64,000 bases of DNA, from assembly GCF_002197685.1 (NCBI RefSeq), contig NZ_NBBI01000003.1, forward strand, positions 248,001 to 312,000, written 5' to 3'. The DNA comes from Sphingomonas dokdonensis. Lineage in GTDB: Bacteria; Pseudomonadota; Alphaproteobacteria; Sphingomonadales; Sphingomonadaceae. The notes under the pieces were generated by a model, which was not told where the DNA came from, did no database searches, and saw only the letters and a program-made list of their open reading frames with translations. Position 1 is the first letter of the stretch. Each line of letters starts with the position of its first letter. The position numbers and the translations under genes are program-made. Below, piece after piece: positions 53,230 to 62,213 of this stretch.

Positions 53230-55344
53230 ATGGTGAGTGAGCGTAACGACCAGCCGTCACCCCCTGCGGCAGACGCGCGGCAGCAGCGCCGTCGCCGGAT
53301 CATCCGCAACACGATCATCGCGATCCTGGCGGTGCCGGCGCTGATCTGGCTGGTGCTGTTCATCACTAAGGGGCGCTTTTTGAAGAGCCCGTTCGAATCG
53401 ATCGTCGGCCGCATGACCAATCGCGAGGTGCGCGTCGGCGGCGACTTCCAGCTCTATTTCGCGCCGTGGCGGATCAAATTCTATGCCGAGCGCTTCACGA
53501 TCGCCAATCCTGAATGGGCGACGCGGCCGTATCTGTTCCGCGCGGACCGGATCGACACGCAGATCGCGCCGCTGTCGCTCCTGTTCGGCAAGCGGCGGCT
53601 GTATTCGCTCGATCTGCTGAACGGCGCGGCGGATCTCGAATGGAATGCGGGCCACAGCACCAACACCTGGACCTTCAGCGAGAAGAAGGGCGGCAAGCCG
53701 CTGGAGTTTCCGCGGATCGACGTGGCGACCGTGCGCGGCACCACCGTGCGCTATCTCGATCCGCGCATGCGGCTGCTGGCCGATCTCGGGATCGAGGACA
53801 TCCGATCCGAGGATGCGCAGATCGGCAAGGCGGTGCGCGTCGCTGGCGAAGGCCGGATCCGCGACACGCCATTTCGCGTCGCCGGGCAATTGCTGTCGCC
53901 CGACGCGACGGTGAACCGCGGCGAGAACAAGCTGACCGCGCGCGCCTGGGCGGCGAACAATGTGGTCGACGTCGCCGGCACGCTGCCGTCGCTGGCGGAG
54001 GTCGAGAAGGTGCCGCTGCAAACGCGGGCGCGCGGACGCGATCTTGCCGAGCTGCTCGGCATCATCGGCGTCGTTCTGCCGGAAACGCGGCGCTATGCGC
54101 TGAAGGGTCGCATGGTGAAGGACGGCGACGTCTATCGCTTCACCAACATCGGCGGGACGGTGGGCGAGAGCGACGTCGCCGGCACGCTGACGGTGACAAA
54201 CGGCGAGCGGCTGCACCTCAAATCGACGCTGCGCACGCGCAGCCTCGACATCGTCGATGCGTCGGGCCTGATCGGCTACAATCCCGACATCGTGGAGGAA
54301 CAGGGCGCGGTCGCCGCGGCGGCCGCGACGGGGGCGGGTGCGCGCAAGCTGCTGCCCGACACCGCAATGCCGGTCGAGAAGATGCGCGTGTTCGACGCCG
54401 ATCTCGACTGGACGATCGATCAGGTAAAGTCGCGCCGCGTCCCGATCTCGAACGTGGCGCTGACCCTGAAGCTCGAGCGCGGAAAGCTGGCGCTGTCGCC
54501 GTTCAGCTTCGCCATGGCGCGCGGCAACGTTTCGACTGACATCGTGTTCGACACGCGGCAGCGGCCAAGCGCGGTCAGCTACGACGTGCGGCTGGCGCCG
54601 ACCCCGATGGGGCGGCTGTTCGCGGGCTGGGGCATTGCCGAATCGGGGACCAGCGGCACGATCAAGGGACGGATGGAGCTGCGCGGACGGGGCGATTCGA
54701 TCGGCGATTCGCTGGCGACGTCGAGCGGGCGCATCGCCTTTGTCATGCCGCAGGGCACCTTGTGGACGCGCAATGTCCAGCTTGCCGAACTCGACATCGG
54801 CACGTTCGTGCAGAAGATGTTCGCCGGGAAGCTGAAAAAGCCGGTGGAGATCAATTGCGGGCTGGTTGCCTTCACCGTGCGCGGCGGCATCGCCGCGGCT
54901 GACCCGATCCTGATCGACACGCAGAAGAACGTCATTCTCGGGCGCGGTGGCTTCAGCTTCCGCACGGAGGCGATCGATCTGGCGATCCGCGCCGATGCCA
55001 AGAAGTTCAGCCTGTTCTCCGGCCAGTCGCCGGTCGGGATCGGCGGCTATTTCGCGGCGCCGGCGCTCGATGTCATCAGCCCCGACCTGATCGGCCGCGC
55101 CGGCGCTGGACTCGGCCTGGCGGTGGTCGCCGCGCCGCTCGCGGGCGTGCTGGCGTTCGTCGACGTGGGCGATGCCAAGTCCGCCGCGTGCGGCCCTGTG
55201 CTGTCGGGCGCGAACGCCGCCGCGCAGCGCACCAGCAAGGGCGAGAAGCGCGACGACGTGGGCAAGGGCACGACCGCCAAGGACGAAAAGGGCGAGGACA
55301 AGCCCGGCAAGAAGCAGCGCAAGAAGTTCCTGGGGATCTTCTGA
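53230..55344 (+). CDS. AsmA family protein
   Basis: 704 aa from ATG 53230, chosen because GGGG stands 6 bases upstream; ATG 53224 and 53188 are in frame. One membrane helix near the N-terminus (about 25-47, TIIAILAVPALIWLVLFI). A large periplasmic part follows with the AsmA N-terminal pattern (REVRVGGDFQLYFAPWRIKF) and the C-terminal AsmA domain (SGTIKGRMELRGRGDSIGDS, then LWTRNVQLAELDIGTF). AsmA-type proteins of this fold are linked to lipid transport and outer-membrane assembly. The C-terminus is Lys-rich. Divergent from rpmI. Confidence 0.9.
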   Translation: MVSERNDQPSPPAADARQQRRRRIIRNTIIAILAVPALIWLVLFITKGRFLKSPFESIVGRMTNREVRVGGDFQLYFAPWRIKFYAERFTIANPEWATRPYLFRADRIDTQIAPLSLLFGKRRLYSLDLLNGAADLEWNAGHSTNTWTFSEKKGGKPLEFPRIDVATVRGTTVRYLDPRMRLLADLGIEDIRSEDAQIGKAVRVAGEGRIRDTPFRVAGQLLSPDATVNRGENKLTARAWAANNVVDVAGTLPSLAEVEKVPLQTRARGRDLAELLGIIGVVLPETRRYALKGRMVKDGDVYRFTNIGGTVGESDVAGTLTVTNGERLHLKSTLRTRSLDIVDASGLIGYNPDIVEEQGAVAAAAATGAGARKLLPDTAMPVEKMRVFDADLDWTIDQVKSRRVPISNVALTLKLERGKLALSPFSFAMARGNVSTDIVFDTRQRPSAVSYDVRLAPTPMGRLFAGWGIAESGTSGTIKGRMELRGRGDSIGDSLATSSGRIAFVMPQGTLWTRNVQLAELDIGTFVQKMFAGKLKKPVEINCGLVAFTVRGGIAAADPILIDTQKNVILGRGGFSFRTEAIDLAIRADAKKFSLFSGQSPVGIGGYFAAPALDVISPDLIGRAGAGLGLAVVAAPLAGVLAFVDVGDAKSAACGPVLSGANAAAQRTSKGEKRDDVGKGTTAKDEKGEDKPGKKQRKKFLGIF

Positions 55345-55374
55345 CGCGCGGTGCCGGCTAACCTTCGATAATAG

Positions 55375-55593
55375 TCACAGCCCGTCGGACATACGACCGC
55401 GGCTCTCGTCTACGATGGCGCGCGCCCGACGGTTGCCCCATTCGTCCGCATCACGCCACTCGGCCTTGGTCCTGCAAACCCGCTCCTTGCGGGCGATCGA
55501 ACCGGTGACTTCCACTCTTCGGCAGATCAGCTCGGGTTGAGGCGCCGGTACTGCTGCCACCTGCAGCAACATCCAGGATAGTAGCATTGTCAC
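55375..55593 (-). CDS. Small exported protein, paralog 1 of 2
   Basis: 72 aa from GTG 55593, with AAGGA 8 bases upstream (ATG 55587 is two codons further in). Hydrophobic N-terminus, then ICRRVEVTGSIARKERVCRT and KAEWRDADEWGNRRARAIVD. Two Cys flank an RKE core. It is clearly related in sequence to the next gene upstream (55668-55910), so this is a tandem duplication. The motif is met in other sphingomonad small proteins; function unknown. Confidence 0.7.
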   Translation of the reverse strand: MTMLLSWMLLQVAAVPAPQPELICRRVEVTGSIARKERVCRTKAEWRDADEWGNRRARAIVDESRGRMSDGL

Positions 55594-55667
55594 GACATTC
55601 CTTCATTAGACATCGCGACAGAGCACAGGCAGCCGCGCCATATAGCCGAACTGATGACCGGTGACGC

Positions 55668-55910
55668 TTAATTCGCGATCGAACGGCTCGTGCTGTACTC
55701 GACGATGGCGCGAGCGCGGCTGTTGCCATTGTCGTCGGCGGCGCGCCACTCGGCCTTGGTCTTGCAGACCTTTTCCTTGCGCGCGACGTAGCCGGTCACT
55801 TCGATGCGGCGGCAGATCTGCGGCTGTTCGGTAGCAACGGCAGGAACGGCGGAGGGCGGCGTCGCTGCCGATTGAAGCAGCATGACCATTGCGACTGAAA
55901 GACCCGACAT
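55668..55910 (-). CDS. Small exported protein, paralog 2 of 2
   Basis: 80 aa from ATG 55910. Short hydrophobic leader (MSGLSVAMVMLLQSAA), a Pro/Ala linker, then ICRRIEVTGYVARKEKVCKT and KAEWRAADDNGNSRARAIVE. The conserved pair of Cys lies about 16 residues apart and could form one disulfide in the periplasm. About two thirds of the core residues match the downstream paralog. Begins 31 bases after the Asp/Asn hydroxylase stop, same strand, so the three genes may be one unit. No function is recognised. Confidence 0.72.
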   Translation of the reverse strand: MSGLSVAMVMLLQSAATPPSAVPAVATEQPQICRRIEVTGYVARKEKVCKTKAEWRAADDNGNSRARAIVEYSTSRSIAN

Positions 55911-55940
55911 TTCCCCGTTCTCCCTACCCTTGTTTGATCA

Positions 55941-57113
55941 TCACCCCTTGACCGGGGAGTCGGCTAAATCATCTATCATGCCGCAATACTCGGCGACAAC
56001 AGATTGTTCTTCGGGCGACAGGTGCGGACTCCATACGTCAAAGATCAGCACGGCGCGTAATTCATCGCTGTTGTTCCATGCTTCATGTTCGATCGTGTCA
56101 TCGAAAGCGAAGGGCTGACCGATCACCCATTCGCGTGTCTCGCCGCCGACGCGGAAGCCGCAGCCCGGCGGCACGATGAGCGGCAAGTGCACGATCGCGC
56201 GCGTATTGGTGACGCCGGTGTGCGGCGGGATTCGCGTATGCGGTTTCAGCATGGAGAAGAAGGCGCTGGGCGCACGGCCGGGAATGCGCGCGCCCGGCAG
56301 GCGCGCCAGCGCGGCGACGGTGCGCGGGCAGCGCGCGAGGACCGGTGCGTTCGGCCGGCCATATTCCCACAGGAAACAGGCGCCCCAATCGAGATTGTTG
56401 TTGAGCGGATCCCACTGGCTGCCCGACTGGCCTTTTTCCATGCGCACATAGGGGATCAGATCGTCGCCGGGATCGGCGATCAGCGCTTCCAGCTCGGCGC
56501 GGATCGCGTCGGTGTCGGCAGCTAGCGCGGCGAACCAGGGGAAATGATGATCGTCGAAGAATTCGTCGGCCGGGAGAAACGGATAATGCAGGCCGGCGCA
56601 GACATTGGGATAGATCCGTCGGCCGGAGAGCGAATGATCGAGAAACGCCTGCGAGCGGCGGCGGCTGGTCTGATCGAAGCCATTGACCTGCGGCATCAAC
56701 GCCTGGCGGATCGGCGCGGCGATCGCCTGCCCCTGCGCGGCGCAATAGTCACGCGCGTGATCGAGCAGCTGGCCGAACTCGGCGCTTGGCTGCGCGATCT
56801 GTTCGCCAAGCTGGATCACGCCGGACCAGCGCAGCATCGCCTCGCGCCGGTCGCCGGCACGCTCGAACCATTGCGCCAGCCGCACCAATGCCTGAAGATC
56901 GCGCGCATCGATCCCCAATGCTCCCTCAAGCGCTTGCCGCTCGCCCGGCTCGTCGCCGGCCAGACGGCGCGCGTGCGCAAGGTTGCGCCACAGACTGCCC
57001 GCGGCGGGATCAAGCGCAACGGCTTGCTCGAACAAGCGCTGTGCCTGATCAATATCTTGGGCGCGCAAGGCGGCGAGGCCGCGTGCATTGGCTTCCTGGG
57101 AGGTCAGCGACAT
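55941..57113 (-). CDS. TPR protein with aspartyl/asparaginyl beta-hydroxylase domain
   Basis: 390 aa. Residues 8-100 form two or three tetratricopeptide repeats (ALRAQDIDQAQRLFEQAVAL). The C-terminal half is an Fe(II)/2-oxoglutarate-dependent oxygenase of the AspH type: FFSMLKPHTRIPPHTGVTNT with iron ligand His298, then RVGGETREWVIGQPFAFDDT and EHEAWN with His343. As in AspH, Gly follows the first His motif in place of a carboxylate ligand. It may hydroxylate a peptide or protein; the target is unknown. Divergent, 75 bases away, is a sulfotransferase-like gene, which suggests a shared modification pathway. Confidence 0.88.
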   Translation of the reverse strand: MSLTSQEANARGLAALRAQDIDQAQRLFEQAVALDPAAGSLWRNLAHARRLAGDEPGERQALEGALGIDARDLQALVRLAQWFERAGDRREAMLRWSGVIQLGEQIAQPSAEFGQLLDHARDYCAAQGQAIAAPIRQALMPQVNGFDQTSRRRSQAFLDHSLSGRRIYPNVCAGLHYPFLPADEFFDDHHFPWFAALAADTDAIRAELEALIADPGDDLIPYVRMEKGQSGSQWDPLNNNLDWGACFLWEYGRPNAPVLARCPRTVAALARLPGARIPGRAPSAFFSMLKPHTRIPPHTGVTNTRAIVHLPLIVPPGCGFRVGGETREWVIGQPFAFDDTIEHEAWNNSDELRAVLIFDVWSPHLSPEEQSVVAEYCGMIDDLADSPVKG

Positions 57114-57188
57114 GCAGATCTTTCTATGAGGCGACCCGTGGGTTGGGAAGACTATGCCGCACTCGCGAACAAAGGCTAGGGTTCACCT

Positions 57189-58199
57189 ATGTATTCCCGC
57201 AACACTTTCGACGCCGCGGACCCGCAATGGCTGGCGCACCGGTACGAGCCGGGGCGTGACCAATTATTGTATCGCTTCGTGCCGCGCGCGATGCACGCCG
57301 ACGGGCCGTTCCTGACCGACGAGCTGGTGGGCGCGCAGCCGAGCCATGTCGCCGATCGCGCCGCCGGCGTGGCAGCGGCGCGTGCGCATGCCGCGCCACT
57401 CCATTTCATCTTTCACTCGGCCTTTTGCGCCTCCACGCTGCTGGTGCGCGCGCTTGATCGGCCGGGTGTGGCGATGGGGCTGTCGGAGCCGGTGCTGCTC
57501 AACGATGTGACGGGGATCCGGCGGCGTGGCGAGCGCACGGGCGCCGATCTGGCGCGATTGCTCGACGAGGCCATGGCGCTGCTCGCGCGGCCGTGGGGCG
57601 CGGGCGAGAGTGTCGTCGTCAAGCCGTCCAACATCCTGTGCGCGCTGCAACGCCCGATGCTGGCGCTGCGCCCGGATGCGCGCGCGGTGCTGCTGCATGC
57701 GCCGCTGCGGGTGTTTCTCACCTCGGTGGCGCGCAAGGGGCTGTGGTGCCGATTGTGGGTGCGCGAACTGCTGGAGGGGCTGCTGCGCGACGGATTGGTC
57801 GACCTGGGGTTCGCGCCGGACGACTTCTTTCGCATGAGCGACCTGCAGGTGGCGGCGGTCGGCTGGCTGGCGCAGCATCGCCAGTTCGCCATGCTGGTGC
57901 AGCAATTTCCCGATCGGGTCCGCACGCTCGATTCAGAACGGTTGATGGCGGACCCGGCGGCCGCGATCGGCCGGGCAGCGGCGCTGTTCGGGCTGCCGGC
58001 GGACGGCGTCGGCGAGCATGCGGCGATGGCGCGGCACAGCAAAACGGGCGCGGCGTTTACGCCCAGCGATCGCGCGCGCGAGCATGCGGATGCGATGGCA
58101 GCGCACCGTGACGAGATCGAGAAGGTCAAAGCCTGGGCGCTGGTGATCGCCGAGCGGTCCGGGATCGCGCTGGACCTCAAGGCGCCGCTGCTGCCCTGA
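57189..58199 (+). CDS. Sulfotransferase-like P-loop protein
   Basis: 336 aa. HFIFHSAFCASTLLVRALD at residues 72-90 resembles the PAPS 5'-phosphosulfate loop of sulfotransferases. Downstream KPSN and the Arg/Ser region RAVLLHAPLRVFLTS fit the 3'-phosphate part, and the C-terminus DRAREHADAMAAHRDEIE resembles the family helix. No signal peptide. Confidence in the fold is moderate, and the acceptor is unknown. It lies between the AspH-type gene and a TonB receptor gene, a combination I think recurs in sphingomonads. Confidence 0.65.
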   Translation: MYSRNTFDAADPQWLAHRYEPGRDQLLYRFVPRAMHADGPFLTDELVGAQPSHVADRAAGVAAARAHAAPLHFIFHSAFCASTLLVRALDRPGVAMGLSEPVLLNDVTGIRRRGERTGADLARLLDEAMALLARPWGAGESVVVKPSNILCALQRPMLALRPDARAVLLHAPLRVFLTSVARKGLWCRLWVRELLEGLLRDGLVDLGFAPDDFFRMSDLQVAAVGWLAQHRQFAMLVQQFPDRVRTLDSERLMADPAAAIGRAAALFGLPADGVGEHAAMARHSKTGAAFTPSDRAREHADAMAAHRDEIEKVKAWALVIAERSGIALDLKAPLLP

Positions 58200-58292
58200 T
58201 CGCAGAGTGCGTTAGGAGGAAGGCGGACGAGGGTTCCGCTTGTCTGGCCGTGGCTGAAGCTCGGCTGCCTTGCAGCGTTTCGCAGACAAAAA

Positions 58293-58317
58293 AAGGGCGG
58301 GCACAAGGCCCGCCCTT
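58293..58317 (-). terminator. Rho-independent terminator of the TonB receptor gene
   Basis: A perfect 10-bp stem (58293-58302 with 58308-58317) and a 5-base loop, followed on the minus strand by a run of five or more T. On the plus strand TTCTCTTT follows, so it may also end the sulfotransferase-like transcript. Confidence 0.9.
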
Positions 58318-58339
58318 CTCTTTGGTGTGAAGCGTTCGC

Positions 58340-61300
58340 TTAGAAGCGGATCTTCGCAGCCATCACGTAACGGCGACCAATCGCGTCGTAGGTCGACGGG
58401 AAGGTGTTGCCGCTGTTGAAGGTGGTCGAACCAGCCTCACCACCGACCAGCGGCGGCTCGATGTCGAACAGGTTCTGGATACCCGCGGTGAACGTCAGGT
58501 TCTCTGCAACGTTGAACCGGGTGGTGAGGTCGAAGTAATCCTTCGCCTCGATCCGGTTGAAGTTGACCTGACGGCCAGCCAGACGACCTGCCGAAGCCGG
58601 CAGCGTGCCCTCGAAGATGAAGCGCGAGTCTTCGTCGAAGCCACGAGCGACGAAGTCACCGGCTGCGCCCTCATAACGGGTGCTGCCGATGTGGCGCCAC
58701 AGGAGCGAGATGTCCACGCCCTCGACCGTTGCCGTACCACGCACCGACCACTGCCACTCAGGGATCGGCTGACCGCAGTTGGCCGAGTAATAGCCGACGC
58801 AATCACGGTTGAAGCTGGCGGCAGTCGCCTGGAAGGTCGACTTGTCGGTCCAGGTCATCGAGCCGGCGAGGCTGAGCTTCGCGAAGCCGATGTCGTGCGC
58901 GTAGTTCGCGGTCACGTCGATACCGCTGGTTTCCAGACGGCCGAGGTTCGACAGCGACAGGAACAAGCCCGGCGTGGTGTTCGGGTCACCGTTCAGGCCG
59001 CCCGTGAGCGGGTCACGACGGATCGAGGTGCACGCCGCGCTGGTCGGCGAGTTGGTGCCGGTGGCGCCGAAGCAAGCAGAGATCGCGTCGCCCGGAGCCG
59101 GCGAGGTGATCGCACCGTCAACCTTGATGTTGAAGTAATCAACCGAGATCGACAGACGCGGCACGAAGGTCGGCGTGAAGACCACACCGGCCGTCCAGCT
59201 CTTGCCCACTTCCGGATCGAGCAGCAGGTTGCCGCCGCCGGTGGAGTTGGCCTGACCCGAGATCGGCTGCGCGATCGAATCAACGTTGGCAGCCGATGCA
59301 CCCTGCGCAAGGCAGATGGCGCGCAGCGTGCCCGTCGGGTTCGGACGGATGCGGTTACCGTTGTCGTCGAACGTGGCGCACGGATCGTCCTGCAGGTTGG
59401 TGAGACCCGTGGTCACCGGCGAGAACAGCTCGGCGATGTTCGGGGCGCGAACGGCGCGCGCGTAGTTACCGCGGATCTTCAGGCCGTTGAACGGCGTCCA
59501 GCTACCAGCCGCCTTCCAGGTGGTGGTGTTGAAGCCCGGATCACCCGCTGCATCGATCGTGTAGCTGGAATAGCGGATGCCGCCTTCCACCGTCAGATCC
59601 TGGAAGAACGGACGGTTCTGGATCAGCGGAACGATGAGTTCGCCGATCGCTTCGTACACGTCATAGCCGCCGGTGATGTTCGGAGCCGGGCCACCGGCGC
59701 CGCCCAGATCGCCGCTGGCTGCCAGCGTGTCGGAGGCCTGCGATGCGCTGTAGCGACGATACTCGCCGCCAACCGCGAACGAGATCGGGTTGTCGGAAAG
59801 CGGGCTGGCCACGCCGAAGTCACCGCTGATCGTGGCGCGAGCCTGGGCCAGCGTGGTGCGGGTACGAACGGTCGACGTCTCGTTGAGGAAGTCGACAGCC
59901 GCGTCGGTCCAGGTGGCGTTACCCTGCGGACCGAACCAGTTGATCGGAACGCAGCCGGCGGCCGTGCCGTCGAAGCAGCTGGTGGTGTTGTTGGCGAGGA
60001 AGCTGTCTGCAACGCGCGAGTTCAGGGTGTAGCCCTGGATCGACTGCAGGTTCTCCGACTCACCGTACGAACCGAACACGTCCCAATCGATCGTGTCGGT
60101 GATCGCGCCGCGCGCGCCGAGACGATAGTCGAAGAACTGCGTCGAGTACTCGCTGACGCGCGGACCCACCTCGGTCGCACGACGGAACAGCGCGCTGGTG
60201 ACCGTCTGGTAGCCGGCATCGCCCGGCGTCAACGTCGGGTTCGCAGCAGCGGCGCAGGCCGCGGCCGAAATGCCGTTGGCCGAGCAGAAGGTGTTGCGCA
60301 GCGCGTCGGTCAGGAACGGGTTGTTGAGCGGAATGTCGACCGCGACGCCGAACGAACCCGACGGTGCGATGATCGTCGACACGGTGTTCTTCGAGAAGAT
60401 GCCACGCGTGTAGACTTCGACGTCGTCGCTGACTTCGTAGTTGGCCGCACCATAGATGTTGAAGCGGTCAAACGGCGTCTGATAGACGTTGAACGGGTTG
60501 AAGTTGAACGCGGTGAACGCGTTGCCCGGACGGAAAGCCGTGCCGTCTGCGTTGACCTGACGCGTGCCCTGGCCGGGGATCGAGAAGCGCGACGGAACCG
60601 CCGTGCCCGAACCGCCGCCGCCGCCGGTGCCGGAGCTGAGCGCGAGGAAGCCGTAGTCGCGGGCGCCCTGATAGATCGGATCCGATTCCTGGTAGCCGAT
60701 GCTGAACACCGCGTTGCCGCGGCCGTCATCGAAGTTCGCACCGATCGTCACGTCGGCGCGGAACACGCTGCCGTCGCCTTCTTCGCTGATCTGCTGCGAG
60801 ACGTTTGCCTCGAGGCCGGCGAAGTTACGGCGGGTGATGAAGTTGATGACGCCCGAAACCGCGTCTGCACCGTAGGTGGTCGATGCACCGCCGGTCAGCA
60901 CGTCCACGCGGTCGATCAGCGCGAGCGGCACGTTGTTAAGGTCGAAACGGCCGTTCAGTTCGGCCGGCACCAGGCGGACGCCGTCGAGCAGGACGACGTT
61001 GCGGTTCGACCCGAGGTTGCGCAGGTTGGCGAACGACGCACCGCCGTTGCCGTTGTTGACCGCGGAACCGATCGACGGGGTGATGCCCGGCAGTTCGCGC
61101 AGCAGCTCTTCTGCAACGTTGGCCTGCTGCAGGTCGATTTCGTCGGCGCCGACGACCTTGACCGGGGTGGCCTGAACGAGGTTCGGGTTCTTGATCAGCG
61201 TACCGGTAACGACGATGTCGCCGGTCGCGGTCGGGGCGGTGTCAGCACCTTCCTGCGTGACGACGCCCGGCGCCGGTGCACCCGGCGTAACAGTCGAGTC

Positions 61301-61390
61301 GACCTGCTGCGCCGACGCGGAGCCGGCTGCCATCACGGCGCCGACGAACAGCGTCGTCGTCAACAAGCGCGAGCGAAAAGTTGTGCGCAT
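58340..61390 (-). CDS. TonB-dependent receptor
   Basis: 1016 aa outer-membrane gated porin. Signal peptide of about 27 residues ending ASA-QQ. After a Thr/Pro-rich leader the plug domain starts at GDIVVTGTLIKNPNLVQATP, with NVAEELLRELPGITPSIGSA and NVVLLDGVRLVPAELNGRFD. The beta-barrel follows and ends in the aromatic C-terminus GRRYVMAAKIRF used by the Bam complex. No N-terminal STN domain, so no direct sigma-regulator signalling. Size and Asn/Gly-rich loops fit the sphingomonad receptors that take up oligosaccharides, peptides or siderophores; the substrate cannot be told. AAGGGAAA precedes the start. Confidence 0.95.
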   Translation of the reverse strand: MRTTFRSRLLTTTLFVGAVMAAGSASAQQVDSTVTPGAPAPGVVTQEGADTAPTATGDIVVTGTLIKNPNLVQATPVKVVGADEIDLQQANVAEELLRELPGITPSIGSAVNNGNGGASFANLRNLGSNRNVVLLDGVRLVPAELNGRFDLNNVPLALIDRVDVLTGGASTTYGADAVSGVINFITRRNFAGLEANVSQQISEEGDGSVFRADVTIGANFDDGRGNAVFSIGYQESDPIYQGARDYGFLALSSGTGGGGGSGTAVPSRFSIPGQGTRQVNADGTAFRPGNAFTAFNFNPFNVYQTPFDRFNIYGAANYEVSDDVEVYTRGIFSKNTVSTIIAPSGSFGVAVDIPLNNPFLTDALRNTFCSANGISAAACAAAANPTLTPGDAGYQTVTSALFRRATEVGPRVSEYSTQFFDYRLGARGAITDTIDWDVFGSYGESENLQSIQGYTLNSRVADSFLANNTTSCFDGTAAGCVPINWFGPQGNATWTDAAVDFLNETSTVRTRTTLAQARATISGDFGVASPLSDNPISFAVGGEYRRYSASQASDTLAASGDLGGAGGPAPNITGGYDVYEAIGELIVPLIQNRPFFQDLTVEGGIRYSSYTIDAAGDPGFNTTTWKAAGSWTPFNGLKIRGNYARAVRAPNIAELFSPVTTGLTNLQDDPCATFDDNGNRIRPNPTGTLRAICLAQGASAANVDSIAQPISGQANSTGGGNLLLDPEVGKSWTAGVVFTPTFVPRLSISVDYFNIKVDGAITSPAPGDAISACFGATGTNSPTSAACTSIRRDPLTGGLNGDPNTTPGLFLSLSNLGRLETSGIDVTANYAHDIGFAKLSLAGSMTWTDKSTFQATAASFNRDCVGYYSANCGQPIPEWQWSVRGTATVEGVDISLLWRHIGSTRYEGAAGDFVARGFDEDSRFIFEGTLPASAGRLAGRQVNFNRIEAKDYFDLTTRFNVAENLTFTAGIQNLFDIEPPLVGGEAGSTTFNSGNTFPSTYDAIGRRYVMAAKIRF

Positions 61391-61629
61391 GTGTGTTTCC
61401 CTTTTGATGCCCCGGTTGAACCCGGTTTATCGGCTTGCCCTAATGTGCGATCGACAAAGACCGACCCACATGGCCACACGGGCTAATCAGCAATCCCCGC
61501 CCCTGCAACGTCCACCCGGCGCATCCGCCACATTGCCGCGCAAGTGTAACAGGAAGGCAACACTTTCCTGTCCGCCTTGTCCGGTTTCACGACACACTGT
61601 ATCACCAGCTTAGTTCAAGGAGACGAGAA

Positions 61630-62172
61630 ATGGCGCAATCACGCGCGCTGGCGGCCGGAAGCATGGCGGTGGCGATCATCGCCGCGACCGGTGCCGCAGG
61701 GGCACAGGCGCAGGACCGCGCAAGCAGCCGGGTGGTGCAATCCTTTGCCCAATGCCGCGCGATTGCGGTGCCGGAGGAGCGGCTGGCCTGTTTCGACAAG
61801 GCGGCGGCTGCGCTGGAGCAGGCGGTGCAGGCGAAGGAAGTGCGCATCCTTGACAAGGACGACGTGCGGCGCACCCGGCGATCGCTATTCGGTTTCCAGC
61901 TGCCGCGCGTGGGGCTGTTCAACGAAGGCGACGAAGAGGCGAAGAAGGAGGAGTTCACCGAGATCAACACCACGGTGGCGTCCGCGCGACAGGTGCAGGG
62001 CGGACGGGTCGAGATCCGGCTGAGTGGTGAGGACGATGCGGTGTGGCAGACCACCGAGGCGGTGACCTTCCCGCCCAAGGCTGGCGACAAGATCCGCATT
62101 CGCCGCGGGGCGATCGGCAGCTATTTCATCAACTTCGGCGGTCGCAGCGTGCGCGGGATGCGCGTGCGCTGA
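61630..62172 (+). CDS. Exported hypothetical protein, 180 aa
   Basis: ATG 61630 has AAGGAGA 6 bases upstream. Signal peptide (MAQSRALAAGSMAVAIIAAT, cleavage near AQA-QD). Next comes VVQSFAQCRAIAVPEERLAC followed by FDKAAAALEQ, the C-x-R-x-x-x-D-x-x-R-x-x-C-F-D pattern seen in many small periplasmic proteins, with two Cys likely to pair. The C-terminal half is a beta-rich region ending FINFGGRSVRGMRVR. Frequent in sphingomonads. Function unknown. It is divergent from the TonB receptor with 239 bases between. Confidence 0.78.
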   Translation: MAQSRALAAGSMAVAIIAATGAAGAQAQDRASSRVVQSFAQCRAIAVPEERLACFDKAAAALEQAVQAKEVRILDKDDVRRTRRSLFGFQLPRVGLFNEGDEEAKKEEFTEINTTVASARQVQGGRVEIRLSGEDDAVWQTTEAVTFPPKAGDKIRIRRGAIGSYFINFGGRSVRGMRVR

Positions 62173-62213
62173 TCCCTGACCGGCGGGCCGGGGCGAGCGC
62201 ACGCGCGCCTCGC

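Noticed and set aside
58691..61486. 931-aa open frame antisense to the TonB receptor
   Set aside because: It mirrors the receptor gene codon by codon and its protein is Arg/Val/Asp repetitive without any domain. It is a by-product of high GC coding DNA.
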